Shown one piece after another: positions 23,308 to 33,430 of a stretch of 64,000 bases of DNA. The DNA lies in contig JAFKAC010000087.1 in NCBI GenBank assembly GCA_025766275.1, positions 180,539 to 244,538 of the forward strand. The letters are read 5' to 3'. The notes under the pieces were generated by a model. It was given only the letters and a program-made list of their open reading frames with translations, was not told where the DNA came from and did not search any database. Origin of the DNA: Lactarius indigo (taxonomy: Eukaryota > Basidiomycota > Agaricomycetes > Russulales > Russulaceae). Each line of letters begins with the position of its first letter. Within the stretch, counting starts at the first letter, position 1. The position numbers were made by a program, and so were the translations under genes.

Positions 23308-23887
23308 TGTTACGCCCTAGCAGGGGCGTGGGTTCTGAAAGTTTCTAACCACACAAGTATCAAGCGAAGACCTCTGTTGTCTTATTGCTATGAAATACAA
23401 GCGGCAAAAGTGTGGCACAGGGTGCAGCACTACTCTGTAAGATAGGACTCCTCGTCCGAAGTGTCGGACACTTCTCTACACTTGATCTTGCTAGTGCACA
23501 GAGTATAACAGGTGTGACGCGTTGATATAGTTCAACTGCAAAGACTTCGAAGTGTCCTTGTTAGGGACTGAGGTAGGGGATGCACAAGAGGAGGAGAATG
23601 AGGCGAGGTCACACCAAAGTACGGAGGCAAGGTTGCTAGATTGCAAACGAAGCCAAGTCTGGCTTCCTACGGTCTATGGTACAGGTTTATATAGGACAGG
23701 GTTCCAAACAACATGAACACAAGTCCACACAATATCAAAGAGACCAAACGGAGTAAGCAGGCATGTGGATAAAAGAAAACAGCGCCACTAGTAACAGTAG
23801 CTCCTTTGGTAACAAGGTATAATACAGAAGGGGAAAGGCAGGGTGGAGACATACTGTGACTTAAGTCCGAAGCGTCGGATCATAACA
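23308..23887 (-). mobile_element. Solo LTR (580 bp) nested in the transposase gene
   Basis: On the minus strand the LTR starts TGTTATGATCCG and ends GGGCGTAACA, giving TG...CA ends with an inverted TGTTA/TAACA. It is flanked by 5-bp CCGGC duplications. A TATATAAA box lies inside on the minus strand (near 23683-23692). There is no internal coding sequence, so this is the product of LTR-LTR recombination. It is unlike the LTRs of the copia element at 5-10.6 kb, so it belongs to a different family that I cannot name. Confidence 0.82.
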
Positions 23888-23892
23888 CCGGC
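23888..23892. repeat. Target-site duplication of solo LTR (right copy)
   Basis: CCGGC, identical to 23303-23307. Confidence 0.85.
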
Positions 23893-25380
23893 CATTGAAC
23901 GTGCAAGTCACCAGCACTTGCTCGGGGTAGTTGCCAATGAACACGGTGAAGATGGGATGGCACCGGCGCCAGATCCCATCACCGCTCATCATTGCGACAC
24001 CTGTTTCGCCATGGGACGCAATCGGGGCTAGGAGGTTTCGCATGCAAAAATGGAATACATTTGCAAGCGCACGCCGCCGAGCTGCCTTGTTGCCAATTTC
24101 TTCAAGGCGAGTAGTCGGAATGTATCCGATCAGCATTTGAGCGTGGCGTGATGGCTTTCGGCGGATATCCTTTGGAACATTTCCAATCGTGAGATACACA
24201 GGGTAGGCGGCCTTACCACAAAAAAGTGTAAGTTGGGTCTTGTCAGAGGAGATGATGACCGGGATGACCGTAGCGCCTGGCCGGCGTGCTTCGAGGGATG
24301 TCTATCATAAGTCATAAGTGCGCGAAATAACCCAAGAAATTGAGGGCGCACCTGTACTGCCCACCACCAATCACCGGTGTGCATCTCGCTATACACACGG
24401 CATGTTCGCTCATGATCGGTGTAGTGGCGCTCTGGTGCAAATACCAAGTCACGCGCAAACTCAGGGTCGCCGTAAAGCGTCCGAATACATTGCAAGACGT
24501 CACGGAAATAGAATTGAAGGGTGTTACCCGCGATGGTCATGTCCTCGCACTTGAACTGGGGGCGCCCTGGTAGCTCCGTGTTGATAATGTAGTTCAGTTC
24601 ATTTGGCGTGTGATATGACAAGCCAAGCTTGTCAACGACCTTTCAAGATGCGTTAGTTATGTCACGAAACAATAAGGATGATCGTACCTCAGGGATTGCA
24701 AGGATATCTGCGACAGCCGACAATGTCGGCCCACGTGTTTTAGCCCAACGCGCGATCTCCCAATCACACTGGGAGCAAAATGGTGCCCATACCGAGGACC
24801 TGAATGTCTCTTGACTGGACTGATATACGTGAAAGCCTTGAAGTGTGCCGGGTATTGGTGAACCTGGACTGCCATATGGGAAGCGGTCGATGACCAACTG
24901 GGGGCCATTCGTATCACTGGGCGCAGAGTGCAGAGGCTGTCCCAGGCCTGATGGCGGTGAACCGGGCAAATTAGGCTGGTCCGGTGATGCAGAAAGTCCC
25001 TGATCAGGGCCAGTACAATAATTGACGTCCTGAGCTAAAGCTTCAAGAAGATCAGCGTCCGCGGTGTCTGCAGCGGCGTCTTCACGTTCGGTGGCGGGAT
25101 CTTCATCCTCGGCGGCGGCATCCTCACACTCGGCAGCGGCATCCTCACAGTCAGCAGGCCCAGTAGCGTCCCAATGGTTAGCAAATTTGTCGTGGTCCCA
25201 TGATGCAGGACCTGCGTTTGACGCTAAGTTAGACCCTCGAGTTTGACATGTGGTGGGGATTTGTGTAGCCGTACGCAGGGCACGGCAGCTCGGAAGTTGA
25301 GTCCTGTTGATGTGTTGGGAAAGGCCGCGAGGGGTGAACACCCGATTGCAGCCGCGACAGTGAATTTGTGCTCGGCTCAT

Positions 25381-25601
25381 GGCAGTGGGTCGGGCTGGGT
25401 GGTAGTAGAAGGAAAAGAAGTGAGCGTCAAATGGAGGACAATTACCAGACTGTTAACGCTTTTCAGTTAGCGCAGCAGATTATCGATATAAAGAAGACGT
25501 ACCTTCATCCCCATCCCCCATTCCAATTCCAGTCTCTACTCAGTAATCATATTAGTACTCCCTTTTTCTTGATATCATCACCTTTGCTTTGATCTTTATA
25601 G
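25381..25601. promoter_or_regulatory. Divergent promoter inside the Plavaka element
   Basis: 221 bp between the start codons of the transposase (minus) and the DUF6532 gene (plus). It probably drives both. I see no clear TATA box. Confidence 0.5.
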
Positions 25602-27746
25602 ATGGCCCCACGAACCCGCCGTACTCAGATGTGTGTGCCGACAGAAGACACGCAGGGAAGACGAAATGAAGACCAGACTCCATTTCAAACCGCGACTCAG
25701 GCAGGCCAAGATAACACTACGGGTTCGAACGGCAACACAACGATTCGGGTTCCTCCACCCAGTAAGTCTACAACTTCATGGAGTGAGGAATTCGTCTTAT
25801 TCAGTTATCGCAAGCACGCGGGAAACGTACCTTCAGCACCAGCAACGTCGTTACACCCACGCCCTCGAATACACAGTTGGGCACCACTAAGAAAACCCGA
25901 ACTATTGGTATGTGAATCGCAAAGGCAATTGATGATGAGACTGACCTTGAAGTTGATAAAGGTCCTTCCCATGGTCGTCCGATGCCACTCAAGTTGGCCC
26001 AGGAAAGCGAGCTAATAAATGAACAAGGGTATGATGGCGGTGCGATAAGGGGGAAACGAGTTGAGAGGCAAGGTGGTGAGTGAGAATATTACTAATCTCT
26101 TTGTTCGTCAAACAAGCAGAAATTTTTCAGCTCCGTCCTCTGGTCATGTTCCTCCCCCCGTCCACGTTCCTTCCTATTCCAACCCCAAATGCTTCCACGA
26201 CCCTGATGTGGATGATGACGACAGCACATCTGAGGACGATGACGACGACGACGAGCAGATTGTTGAACTTGCTCTCAGAAACCCTGCAAAATTCTCTGAG
26301 GCTATGGCTACCGAAGTATGCCTTTTTTTTTTCGACATCCTTTAGTCTGACTCCCACTTTCACAGCGGCCCACCTGGAAGGAACCAGGTGGTATAGATAC
26401 GCCCCGCTCAGCGAAGCTGACTTCCAGACAGAGCACCGACAGCCCCAGCTCATCTGGCGGTGTCCGCAGCCATGCACCTGCAGGTGCTACCCCTACGTCC
26501 ACACCAATACTGCCAGTGACACCTGGACCGAAGGCACGCCTGGCTGAGCTCCCAGATGAAGGTTTTTTTTTTTTTTTCTTTAAGTGTCCGTTCTTTGGCT
26601 GACCATTGCGACACGTAGCTGGTACTCCATCGCCAAACCAGACCCTGACTGTGATGTCCGAGTCACCGGCGTCCCCTGTCTCACGTATCGATACGGATCT
26701 GGTGTTCGTGGGTAGCACAACCAAGATCATGCTAACCAGCCAGCGCCCACTTGTCCGAGGGATTGTTCAGGATGCAATCGAGAACCTTCGAGCTTCTCTC
26801 TTATTTAACAATGCCTTCCCAGACGCGACTGTCACTTTTGCCTTCACTCGAGATGCTCTCCTTACTGCCACTGAGAGTCATGGACACGGAGGAGGCATTG
26901 TTCGACGCCAACTTCAAGTCGACAACGAATATCTGACCAAGCTCATATCCTTGGTAAGTTTTATGATATTATAGATGATGTCACTCAAATTAATGGACAG
27001 TCGCGTGCACGAGTTCCACATTTCCGTAGTGAGGTCAAGGAGCGTTGCAACGCCGTTAGCGTGGCGCCAATAATTGCGACCGGTTCGGCGGCTGAAATTT
27101 CCCGATTGATTCAGAAGCAGCTTTCTTGTTACAACTATATTTTCCCGGGGGCACCTGGTGTAAGTGCCGTCCTTTTTGATGAGCTCTTCTGATACCTTCC
27201 TAGAACATGGGAATCACTGGACTTGTGAGGACCTCACACCCATATCGAAACCCGCAAATCATTGCAGTTATCCGTGACTTATATTTCACGGGTGGTTCAA
27301 CTTCGTTTGTTGCTCGTTTCCACCATCTTTTCCCAACGTACCAAGGTGAAGATGGAGTGGTAAGTCGGGAAGTTCCAATGCCCATGGTCGCTCTAGTTAC
27401 AACTGCAGTGAGTCAAGTAAAACTTTATTTTTATGATGCTAACTCTGTATTAGCTTTATGCCACTCTTTACGAGTGGCATGGTGGCGAACAGCAGACAGC
27501 AGAATTTTCAGCAAATGCCTACATGGATGTGTACCTCGCCAACATGAATACTCTCAAGCATATCCTAAACAACCGAGAACGTGCTTTTCACATCATGATG
27601 AGTGATATTTATGCTCAAGCAAGGTGAGTCTGCTACCTTCGCTTGGACTGTTGTAGTCCTGACTGTGCTGTGGTAGCACTACGGGGGGTACAGTCGTGAC
27701 ATCGACTCTTCCAATTGCCGATCTCGATCTCGATGAACTTGAATGA
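25602..27746 (+). CDS. DUF6532-domain protein carried by the Plavaka element
   Basis: Multi-exon gene of unknown function. The N-terminal part is low-complexity (T/N/P-rich, then an acidic DDDDSTSEDDDDDDEQ run at about 26205-26265). The C-terminal half fits DUF6532, a domain abundant in agaricomycetes: LVRGIVQDAIENLRASLLF, then SRARVPHFRSEVKER, then PMPMVALVTTALYATLYEWHG, and FSANAYMDVYLANM. Clear introns are 26313-26365, about 26563-26618, 26953-27001, about 27161-27203, 27408-27453 and 27625-27676. The reading of 25760-25960 is uncertain, because no single splicing choice joins all the coding-looking pieces. The stop is TGA at 27744-27746. Its place between the same inverted repeats as the transposase suggests an accessory transposition or cargo protein; that role is inference. 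Confidence 0.75.
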
Positions 27747-28174
27747 AAGTGTGCTTCCAGCTTCGACAGACCTGTTAACAATAATACCCTGTAAGTCTAT
27801 GGTACTCCTTTGAACGACATCACTGACGTGAATTTTAACGATCAGCAGTGATTATCAGAAATTCCCCCAAAAAAAAAAAAAAACATTTGACCTTTTCCCC
27901 TCACTCTCCTTTTTGATTTCCGTGCTTGTTTGTTTGTGCCTGTCGTGCCTGGTCGCTCCTTTGATAGTTATAATAAAATTTGATAATGGTTAAGATAATA
28001 ATGATTGATAATCTGAGAGAATCTGAGAGCACGATTATTGGTAACCTATCTGAGAATACCACGAAAATATCGCGAAAATATCGATAATTAGCACTAATTT
28101 AGTTGTGGCAACGAAATAGAGATAATTTAGCTAATTATACTAATCTTCGCTAATTTAGTCAAATTATCCCTCGC

Positions 28175-28198
28175 TAGCGCGGGAGGTTTTTCCTGATG
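28175..28198 (-). repeat. Right terminal inverted repeat of Plavaka element
   Basis: TAGCGCGGGAGGTTTTTCCT followed by GATG. It is the inverted partner of 21495-21518. Confidence 0.9.
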
Positions 28199-29079
28199 TC
28201 TGCCTCACGACTGGCGTGTTTGAGAGGTACGGATCTCCCGTTGGGGGTCGATCCCACTCCAGCTCTCAAGGTGTTTGTTGCCCCTGCGGGAATAGCTGGC
28301 TGGTTGTGCGTGTCAAGTTGAGAGCTAGCAGGTTTGGGGCCATTCATGAGGTCCTCTCTACGTCCCTTTCTCCCCTAGCATCCGCTTGCGCGCACAGTAG
28401 GAGCGCAATTCGAGCGCAGAACGTTAAAGAAGCCCGTAGACGGTGTCAATACCATCCAGTATTCTTCAATAGGTAGCTCAAGTGCGAACGACGATCATGG
28501 CCCAATCGCATGTGCTCTAACGAAGGATAAGCGGGGATAGAGTATCGCGGGTCTCTGATGAACCACATGCCACTTTTCTGAGCTGCAAGGCCCTGGGAGC
28601 GGGCTCCGAGCCAGATCCGCCATCTCTGCGCATCGCCATTTGCTTTCTCTTGTTCGATTCGCCGACCTGCATCGGCTCCTACTCTACTCCATCTTTCACC
28701 CTGACCACTGCCCCACTTGGCTCAGCGACTGACTTCCTCGAAGCCCAGGGGCGTCTCACACTCGCATACGGCAGGGGCTATGACATCATCGACCGAAATC
28801 CCAGTGGTGTCGAAAAGTCTACGCTTCTCCAATACAAGACACTTCCAGGTGATCCAGTTGTCGGCTTGTGATTACCGCCAGCTTGTGATTGTCGTAATCA
28901 GCTTATTATGATCGTGATCAGCTTGTGATTGTCGTGTATGCAACGTAAGTGTTGTGGGGACACTTGCATGTATGTGTCGTGACAAGTGTAGTCTACAGTA
29001 AGGCAATATAAATATATTTTTCTGTGTGCAAGATTGTCTCCTAACTCTGACAGAGGGATAATCAGAACCGTTGGATTGG
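28199..29079. other. Intergenic; possible gene relic
   Basis: 28200-28240 continues the pre-insertion sequence of the Plavaka target. A plus-strand open stretch at 28650-28868 (APLGSATDFLEAQGRLTLAYG) looks protein-like but has no visible start context or partner exons. About 28580-28640 resembles 36070-36110. The sequence near 28870-28940 has short repeats of CAGCTTGTGATTGTCGT. Confidence 0.35.
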
Positions 29080-30797
29080 ATATAAAGGGTACGGGGCATT
29101 CTATTTTTCGTTGATCAAAATCCATTATTGTGTCGACGGCAGTTACTGGGCGACCAGAGATGCGCCGCGTGGCGAGGAATTTGTATGTCGACTAGCCCGC
29201 TAAGAAAAACAAGTTAAGGGATGGCAAGACTTCGCTGACCTTCTCCCTCTTGATGTCTTCCCATGCAAGAGTAATGTTCCACGCGAGATTTTGGAATACA
29301 TGCAGCGTATTTACTGTGGAGAAATGGTGGAGTAGGTGCAGCCATTCAGAATCGCCCATATCCTTAATTTCATCATCGGCGGGGTTGGACGGGGGCTTGT
29401 GGGATGGTCCATATTGGAGCGAGTAGAAAATTCGCTGAGCACCTGGGTTGTGTGCGAAAAATTCCGCCCGTACGCTTTGCATGAGGCGTTAATCCTTGGG
29501 AGGCGCCGGTCCGGGGATAAGTGGTCTACCTGACGGTACACGGCAATGTCAGCCATGGCTCCCGACCAAGTTAGCACTCGCATGCCCGAATGGGCGTGAC
29601 TTGGGGCCAACTGAGCGATCGAATAACTTGGAGAGTTGCGCAACTTGAAGGTCAACAAGCGGATAGTAGTAAGAGCAATCAACGACAATCCCACTCAATC
29701 GGGGGCTGTCGATTGGGCAACGAGGTCCTCTAGATACTCGCTAGTACCTTTGAATAAAAAGCGGGTGAGAGCAGGAAGATAGTCCGGGTTATTGGAGGTG
29801 TATCCGATCAGGGTGAGGGGGAGCCGATTAGAATTGAATGTCAAAGAATTCGAGCCTGTGCAATGGGGCCAAACACGCAACCGTCGCTTGGGGTGACATG
29901 TAAGAGGTATGCTCAGAAGGAGGAACTCGACGAAGTTACTGGCCGACATAAGAAGCGTTGGTAACGCTGGAAAGGAGATATCGGATAACTGGATTGTCTG
30001 TAAACACAGCGCAGATCCTCCCAGGAATTTGGCGGCCCGGGGGAAGACCGGTACATTTCCATCACTCGAGCCCATGTCGAAATGCGTCAATCAAAACTGG
30101 AAATGGCTCCTGCATCACCGTGGCCATCCTTGTCAAACTGGAAGCGCGTCGCTTTGAACCCGAGATAGCATACACGATCGGGGTGCTCGAGTGCAGCAAC
30201 GACATTGTTCTTCTCGTTAGGTGGGATGCCGTCGTAGGGATAGCAAAAATAAATGGCGATGGGAATGGCCGGCCGTATACCGAGATGTTCCTGACAGGAG
30301 TTCGGCATGTGATGCGAATTTTGGAGATTGAGACGGCGTGGTGACTTAAATATGATTTGTCACCATCGTGGGTCAGGAAGCATCATTCCTCCAGTGATGT
30401 ATCGGAGACACTCCTGACAGAAGTCAAAAATGTCGAGCAAGACGTCGTCTGGGAGCATACAGACGCGTGTCGTGTCCATGACTCTCGCCTGTGTCACACA
30501 AAGTCAAGTACTCGTTACTGTCGCTACGGGAGCTGGAAGGACGCACCTTGAGTTATCTTTCTAGTATGTGAGAGGACGGACTAACGTTAATTGAAGACCA
30601 GCAGCGAGAACTCAGTCAATTGACAGGCACTGCCAGTGGACACACCTTGTAGTGCCTATCATCAATGGGAGCGATTTGGCGAGACTCGGCAAGGAGACTG
30701 GATAAAGGCTGATTGGAAATTAGCGGGGAGAATCTGATTAATCAGCCTAGAAAAAGGAGGCCTTGGACAAACCTCTGAGTGCCTATCAACAATGAAC
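29080..30797 (-). pseudogene. F-box protein, paralogue E (decayed)
   Basis: A clear relative of the other F-box genes but broken. The body is split over at least four frame segments (29192-29482, 29311-29694, 29695-30090, 30087-30308), and part of the sequence after the F-box (around 30340-30400) is missing. The expected first-exon start reads ATAGGCACTCAGAG instead of ATGGGCACTCAGAG (about 30773-30786), so the conserved start codon is lost. Exon 2- and exon 3-like 5' sequence remains at about 30560-30760. It stands head-to-head with oxygenase copy 2. Confidence 0.8.
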
Positions 30798-31143
30798 CAG
30801 GCTCCAAGCCTGTGGAGTTGGACGATGGAGCTAACAAACGCAGTTGGTTCAATTACGCGCTGGCAGTTGGGGTGGAAACAATGATGTACGGCCCACGTGT
30901 CGGGTCGGGCAGTAGTGGATGCAACTCTCCAGGTGCAGAGTAACTCCCACACCATGTCTGTCTCGTTGATGAATATTGATGACTCGAAACGGTCTTTGTC
31001 AGTCGGCTCGGCTTGGGATACGGGCACATGCATTTGTCTTGTCAGAAAGTCAATCACGCGATTTCGTCAATGGTCTATATAAGCCGTGGTGAATTCCCAT
31101 CCATCGTAAGGCCCCCATCAGAACACTTCGGATACAGACCAAC
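30798..31143. promoter_or_regulatory. Probable two-way promoter, F-box E / oxygenase copy 2
   Basis: Shares the blocks listed for copy 1 (GTTGGTTCAATTACGCGCTGG at about 30843, ATTGATGACTCGAAA, GTCAGAAAGTCAATCACGCG). TATATAAG at 31076-31083 is 68 bp before the oxygenase ATG. Confidence 0.6.
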
Positions 31144-32115
31144 ATGACAGATTCGAGCGAGCCTCGCTTCGTCGATACCACCCTCAAATACTTCACTCCA
31201 CCCGCAGACGGCTCGAAACCCTGGACTAACATCAACGTCGATCCCGTCACCGGCGTGCGCGGTTCAAACTGGGAATACACGACCCTGAACGTCAAAATCG
31301 AGAACCTCCGCGGACGCGCCGATGCCACCCTCGACAAGAACGGGTTCCAGTTCTTCCATAACCCCGCCAAGCACACATCGTTCGCAAACGACGAAGAGAT
31401 CCTGCGCGAGTACTACCCTGAGAGCACAGAGCTGATCAAGCAGCTCACCGGCGCCAGCCGCGTCGTCCTCTTCGACCACAGTGAGTTTGTCCGTCCCTTA
31501 AATGCGTCGGCGCCCACTGACGGTGTGCATCTCCTCGTCTTCACAGCCGTCCGCCGCAGGCGCCCTGATATACTCGATTCGCCTCAGTCTCGACAGCCTG
31601 TCCCCGCCGTGCATGTCGACCAGACGAATGAGTCGGCTGTCGAGCGCGTGAAACTCCACCTCCCGCCGGAGGACGTGGAAGGATTGCTGAAGCGGCGCTT
31701 CCAAATCATCAATCTCTGGAGGCCGATCCACCATGCCGCGTATGACTGGCCGCTCGCGCTCTGTGACTGCAACACCATCGACCGAAGCCGCGATCTCGTT
31801 CCGCAGACGCTCAAATACCCGGATCGTGACGGGGAGACGTACGCCGTGGTGTGGAACGAGAGTCACAGGTGGAAATACCTGCGCGGGATGACGCCAGAGG
31901 AGGGTGTGCTTATTAAGTGGTGCGTCGTCCATTTACACCGTCTTCCCCGGCATCTCGTGCTGATTTCACCGACGGTATTTGCTAGCTTCGACTCGGTTCA
32001 AGATGGGAGCGTAGCCGTGCTCACGGCGCATACCGCATTCGAGGACCCCACAACCCCACCTGACGCGGAGAAACGCGAGTCCATCGAGCTCCGCGCTCTC
32101 GTCTTCTATGACTAA
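31144..32115 (+). CDS. CmcJ/NvfI-type 2OG-Fe(II) oxygenase, copy 2
   Basis: Exons 31144-31480, 31547-31919 and 31986-32115 sum to 840 nt and 279 aa, identical in size to copies 1 and 3. Introns are 66 bp each, start GTGAGT and GTGCGT, and happen to be open in frame, so an unspliced reading gives 323 aa. The splice sites match those of the other copies, so the spliced model is preferred. The facial triad is kept: HVDQT and the distal His in TAHTAFEDP. It differs most from the others near the N-terminus (VTGVRGSNWEYTTLNVKIEN) and has Lys for Gln in LLKRRFQIINLW. The partner across the promoter is the decayed F-box E. Confidence 0.88.
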   Translation: MTDSSEPRFVDTTLKYFTPPADGSKPWTNINVDPVTGVRGSNWEYTTLNVKIENLRGRADATLDKNGFQFFHNPAKHTSFANDEEILREYYPESTELIKQLTGASRVVLFDHSEFVRPLNASAPTDGVHLLVFTAVRRRRPDILDSPQSRQPVPAVHVDQTNESAVERVKLHLPPEDVEGLLKRRFQIINLWRPIHHAAYDWPLALCDCNTIDRSRDLVPQTLKYPDRDGETYAVVWNESHRWKYLRGMTPEEGVLIKWCVVHLHRLPRHLVLISPTVFASFDSVQDGSVAVLTAHTAFEDPTTPPDAEKRESIELRALVFYD

Positions 32116-32829
32116 TAATAATAGTACAATATGTAGCATACGTTTTCGTGGGTTCCGTCCCCCGATTGTGACAACACAGAAATATATGGCTTGTCTTGAG
32201 CGTGACGGCAATGAGAAGGTATTACAGTTACGTTTTGCATCCCAACGAACGTGGGAAGTAAGGATGCTTTGCCGCCTTGTACCGATCTAGATACATGTAA
32301 AGCATGCAAAGGTGTGCGTAAGGTATCAGTTTTCCCTCTGTGGCTACATTCGTGGTTCATTAGCACATGAGAAATTGAGACAGGGTTGCAGTGAAAGTAG
32401 AGGAGATGTCAAAGAGGAACCGTCGCTGGTGTTCCATCTGGCCTTCTTTCTCATACAACCGAACTACGCTTGATAATTGGATACAACTCTACGAATAGCC
32501 GAATTAGAACAATAAATCGTATGGATGGTGAAGGGATTGAGACGACATTGTGCCGTTTCGAAGTTATGGTAGTTCCGCGATAGCCCGTATCGGACAGTTG
32601 GTGCTCTACTCACTGGGATTCACCAGCGTCGGCAAACTATGACTGACAATCTAGTGAATTGTGTGCGCGGTCGATTCACGGTCCAGGAAGCGGTCGGAAG
32701 CACCTCCTCAAAGCAACGATTCTTACCATTCAAATCCAGGCTCTTTGTTGGTTACAGGCACGTCACTCCAGTTTCTACCTAAGGCACAGCAAGTCTGCTG
32801 ACATTAGTTACCTCAGGCTACGCCTGGAT
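32116..32829. other. Intergenic, oxygenase copy 2 downstream flank
   Basis: About 32120-32290 is 3' UTR shared with the other oxygenase copies. About 32590-32760 is similar to 34715-34890 after copy 3 (ACGGACAGT-like, ATTCACCAGCG and TTCAAATCCAG runs), so copies 2 and 3 were duplicated with their downstream sequence. No gene seen. Confidence 0.45.
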
Positions 32830-33099
32830 CTAGTGCCGGAATTGGTACTCAGATGCACCTTGAGTTTTTCTTTTTGTGTGTGAGGACAGACCTATGCTAA
32901 TTGAAGACTGGCAATGAGCACTTGACAGGCACTGGCAGTGGACACACCTGGGAGAGTCCACTATCAATGGGAGCGAATCAGCAAAACTCGGCAGAGAGAC
33001 CGGACAATGGCTGATTGGAAATCAGCGGGGAGAATTCGGTCAATCAGTCTATAGTATGGAAAAAAAAAAAAGGCCTTGGGAAAACCTCTGAGTGCCCAT
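32830..33099 (-). pseudogene. Orphan F-box 5' end (exons 1-3 only)
   Basis: Start codon at 33097-33099 (ATGGGCACTCAGAG, then donor GTTTTCCC), exon 2 with CTCCCATTGATAGTGG, donor GTGTGTCC, and an exon 3-like piece ending CTCAAG before GTGCATCT. After that the family homology ends without any F-box body. It lies 331 bp from the divergent start of oxygenase copy 3. A poly-A run at 33061-33071 lies in the would-be intron 1. Confidence 0.65.
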
Positions 33100-33430
33100 C
33101 AATAATGAAATAAACACAGTAAAATTGGACGACGGCGGCTAACCAACGCAGTTGGTTCCGGTGGAAGGAACTACGGCCCGAGACCCGGACCCGTCGGGAG
33201 TCTGATCGGGCGCTTGTGGACGTGCAACTGGCGCCCACACCATGTCTCTCGAGTCATGATGTAAATTCGAAACGGTCTTTGTAAGTCGACTCGGGCTTGG
33301 AACACTCAGCACACTCATTTGTCAGAAGGTCAATTGCGCAATTCTATCACACGAACACACGTATATAAGCCGTAGTGAATTCCCATCCATCGTAAGGTCC
33401 TACTAGAACACCTTGCATACAGAAACAAAG
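33100..33430. promoter_or_regulatory. Probable two-way promoter, F-box 5' end / oxygenase copy 3
   Basis: Third copy of the arrangement. GTCAGAAGGTCAATTGCGCA is at about 33317, and TATATAAG (33362-33369) is 69 bp before the ATG. It is shorter in the middle than copy 2. Confidence 0.6.

Larger units (their letters stand above)
21642..25380 (-). pseudogene. Plavaka transposase, interrupted by a solo LTR
   Basis: Exons are 24688-25380, 24352-24639, 23893-24301 continued at 22051-23307, and 21642-22003. Introns of 48, 50 and 47 bp have GT-AG ends. Leaving out the LTR and one target copy, the exons sum to 1003 codons with no stop, so the protein was about 1002 aa. The N-terminus has a C2HC-type zinc finger (C8, C11, H23, C32). 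Family hallmarks follow: the WWWAVQ end of exon 2, then VIPVIISSDKTQLT, a GDGIWRRCHPIF segment, GRC-PKC across the LTR site, and TPDILHQMLQGVMKHL. SSDKT and GDG hold conserved acidic residues of the presumed RNase H-like fold. The start at 25380 is the first ATG and faces the DUF6532 gene 221 bp away. Confidence 0.88.
21495..28198. mobile_element. Plavaka-family DNA transposon (about 6.7 kb)
   Basis: Bounded by 24-bp terminal inverted repeats with one mismatch. It carries a Plavaka-type transposase gene (minus) and a divergent DUF6532 gene (plus). Plavaka elements are basidiomycete transposons related to the CACTA/EnSpm group. The ends read CAGGAAAAACCTCCCG, not CACTA. The flanks show AT on both sides, which is either a 2-bp target duplication or an extension of the inverted repeat (AT is its own complement). 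AT-rich subterminal stretches at both ends repeat GATAATT and GCTAATT motifs, likely transposase binding sites. A solo LTR is nested inside. Confidence 0.85.

Noticed and set aside
31481..31546. Oxygenase copy 2 as a longer single-exon-like protein of 323 aa
   Set aside because: The extra residues fall exactly in introns whose splice sites match copies 1 and 3, and they would disrupt the fold just before HxD.
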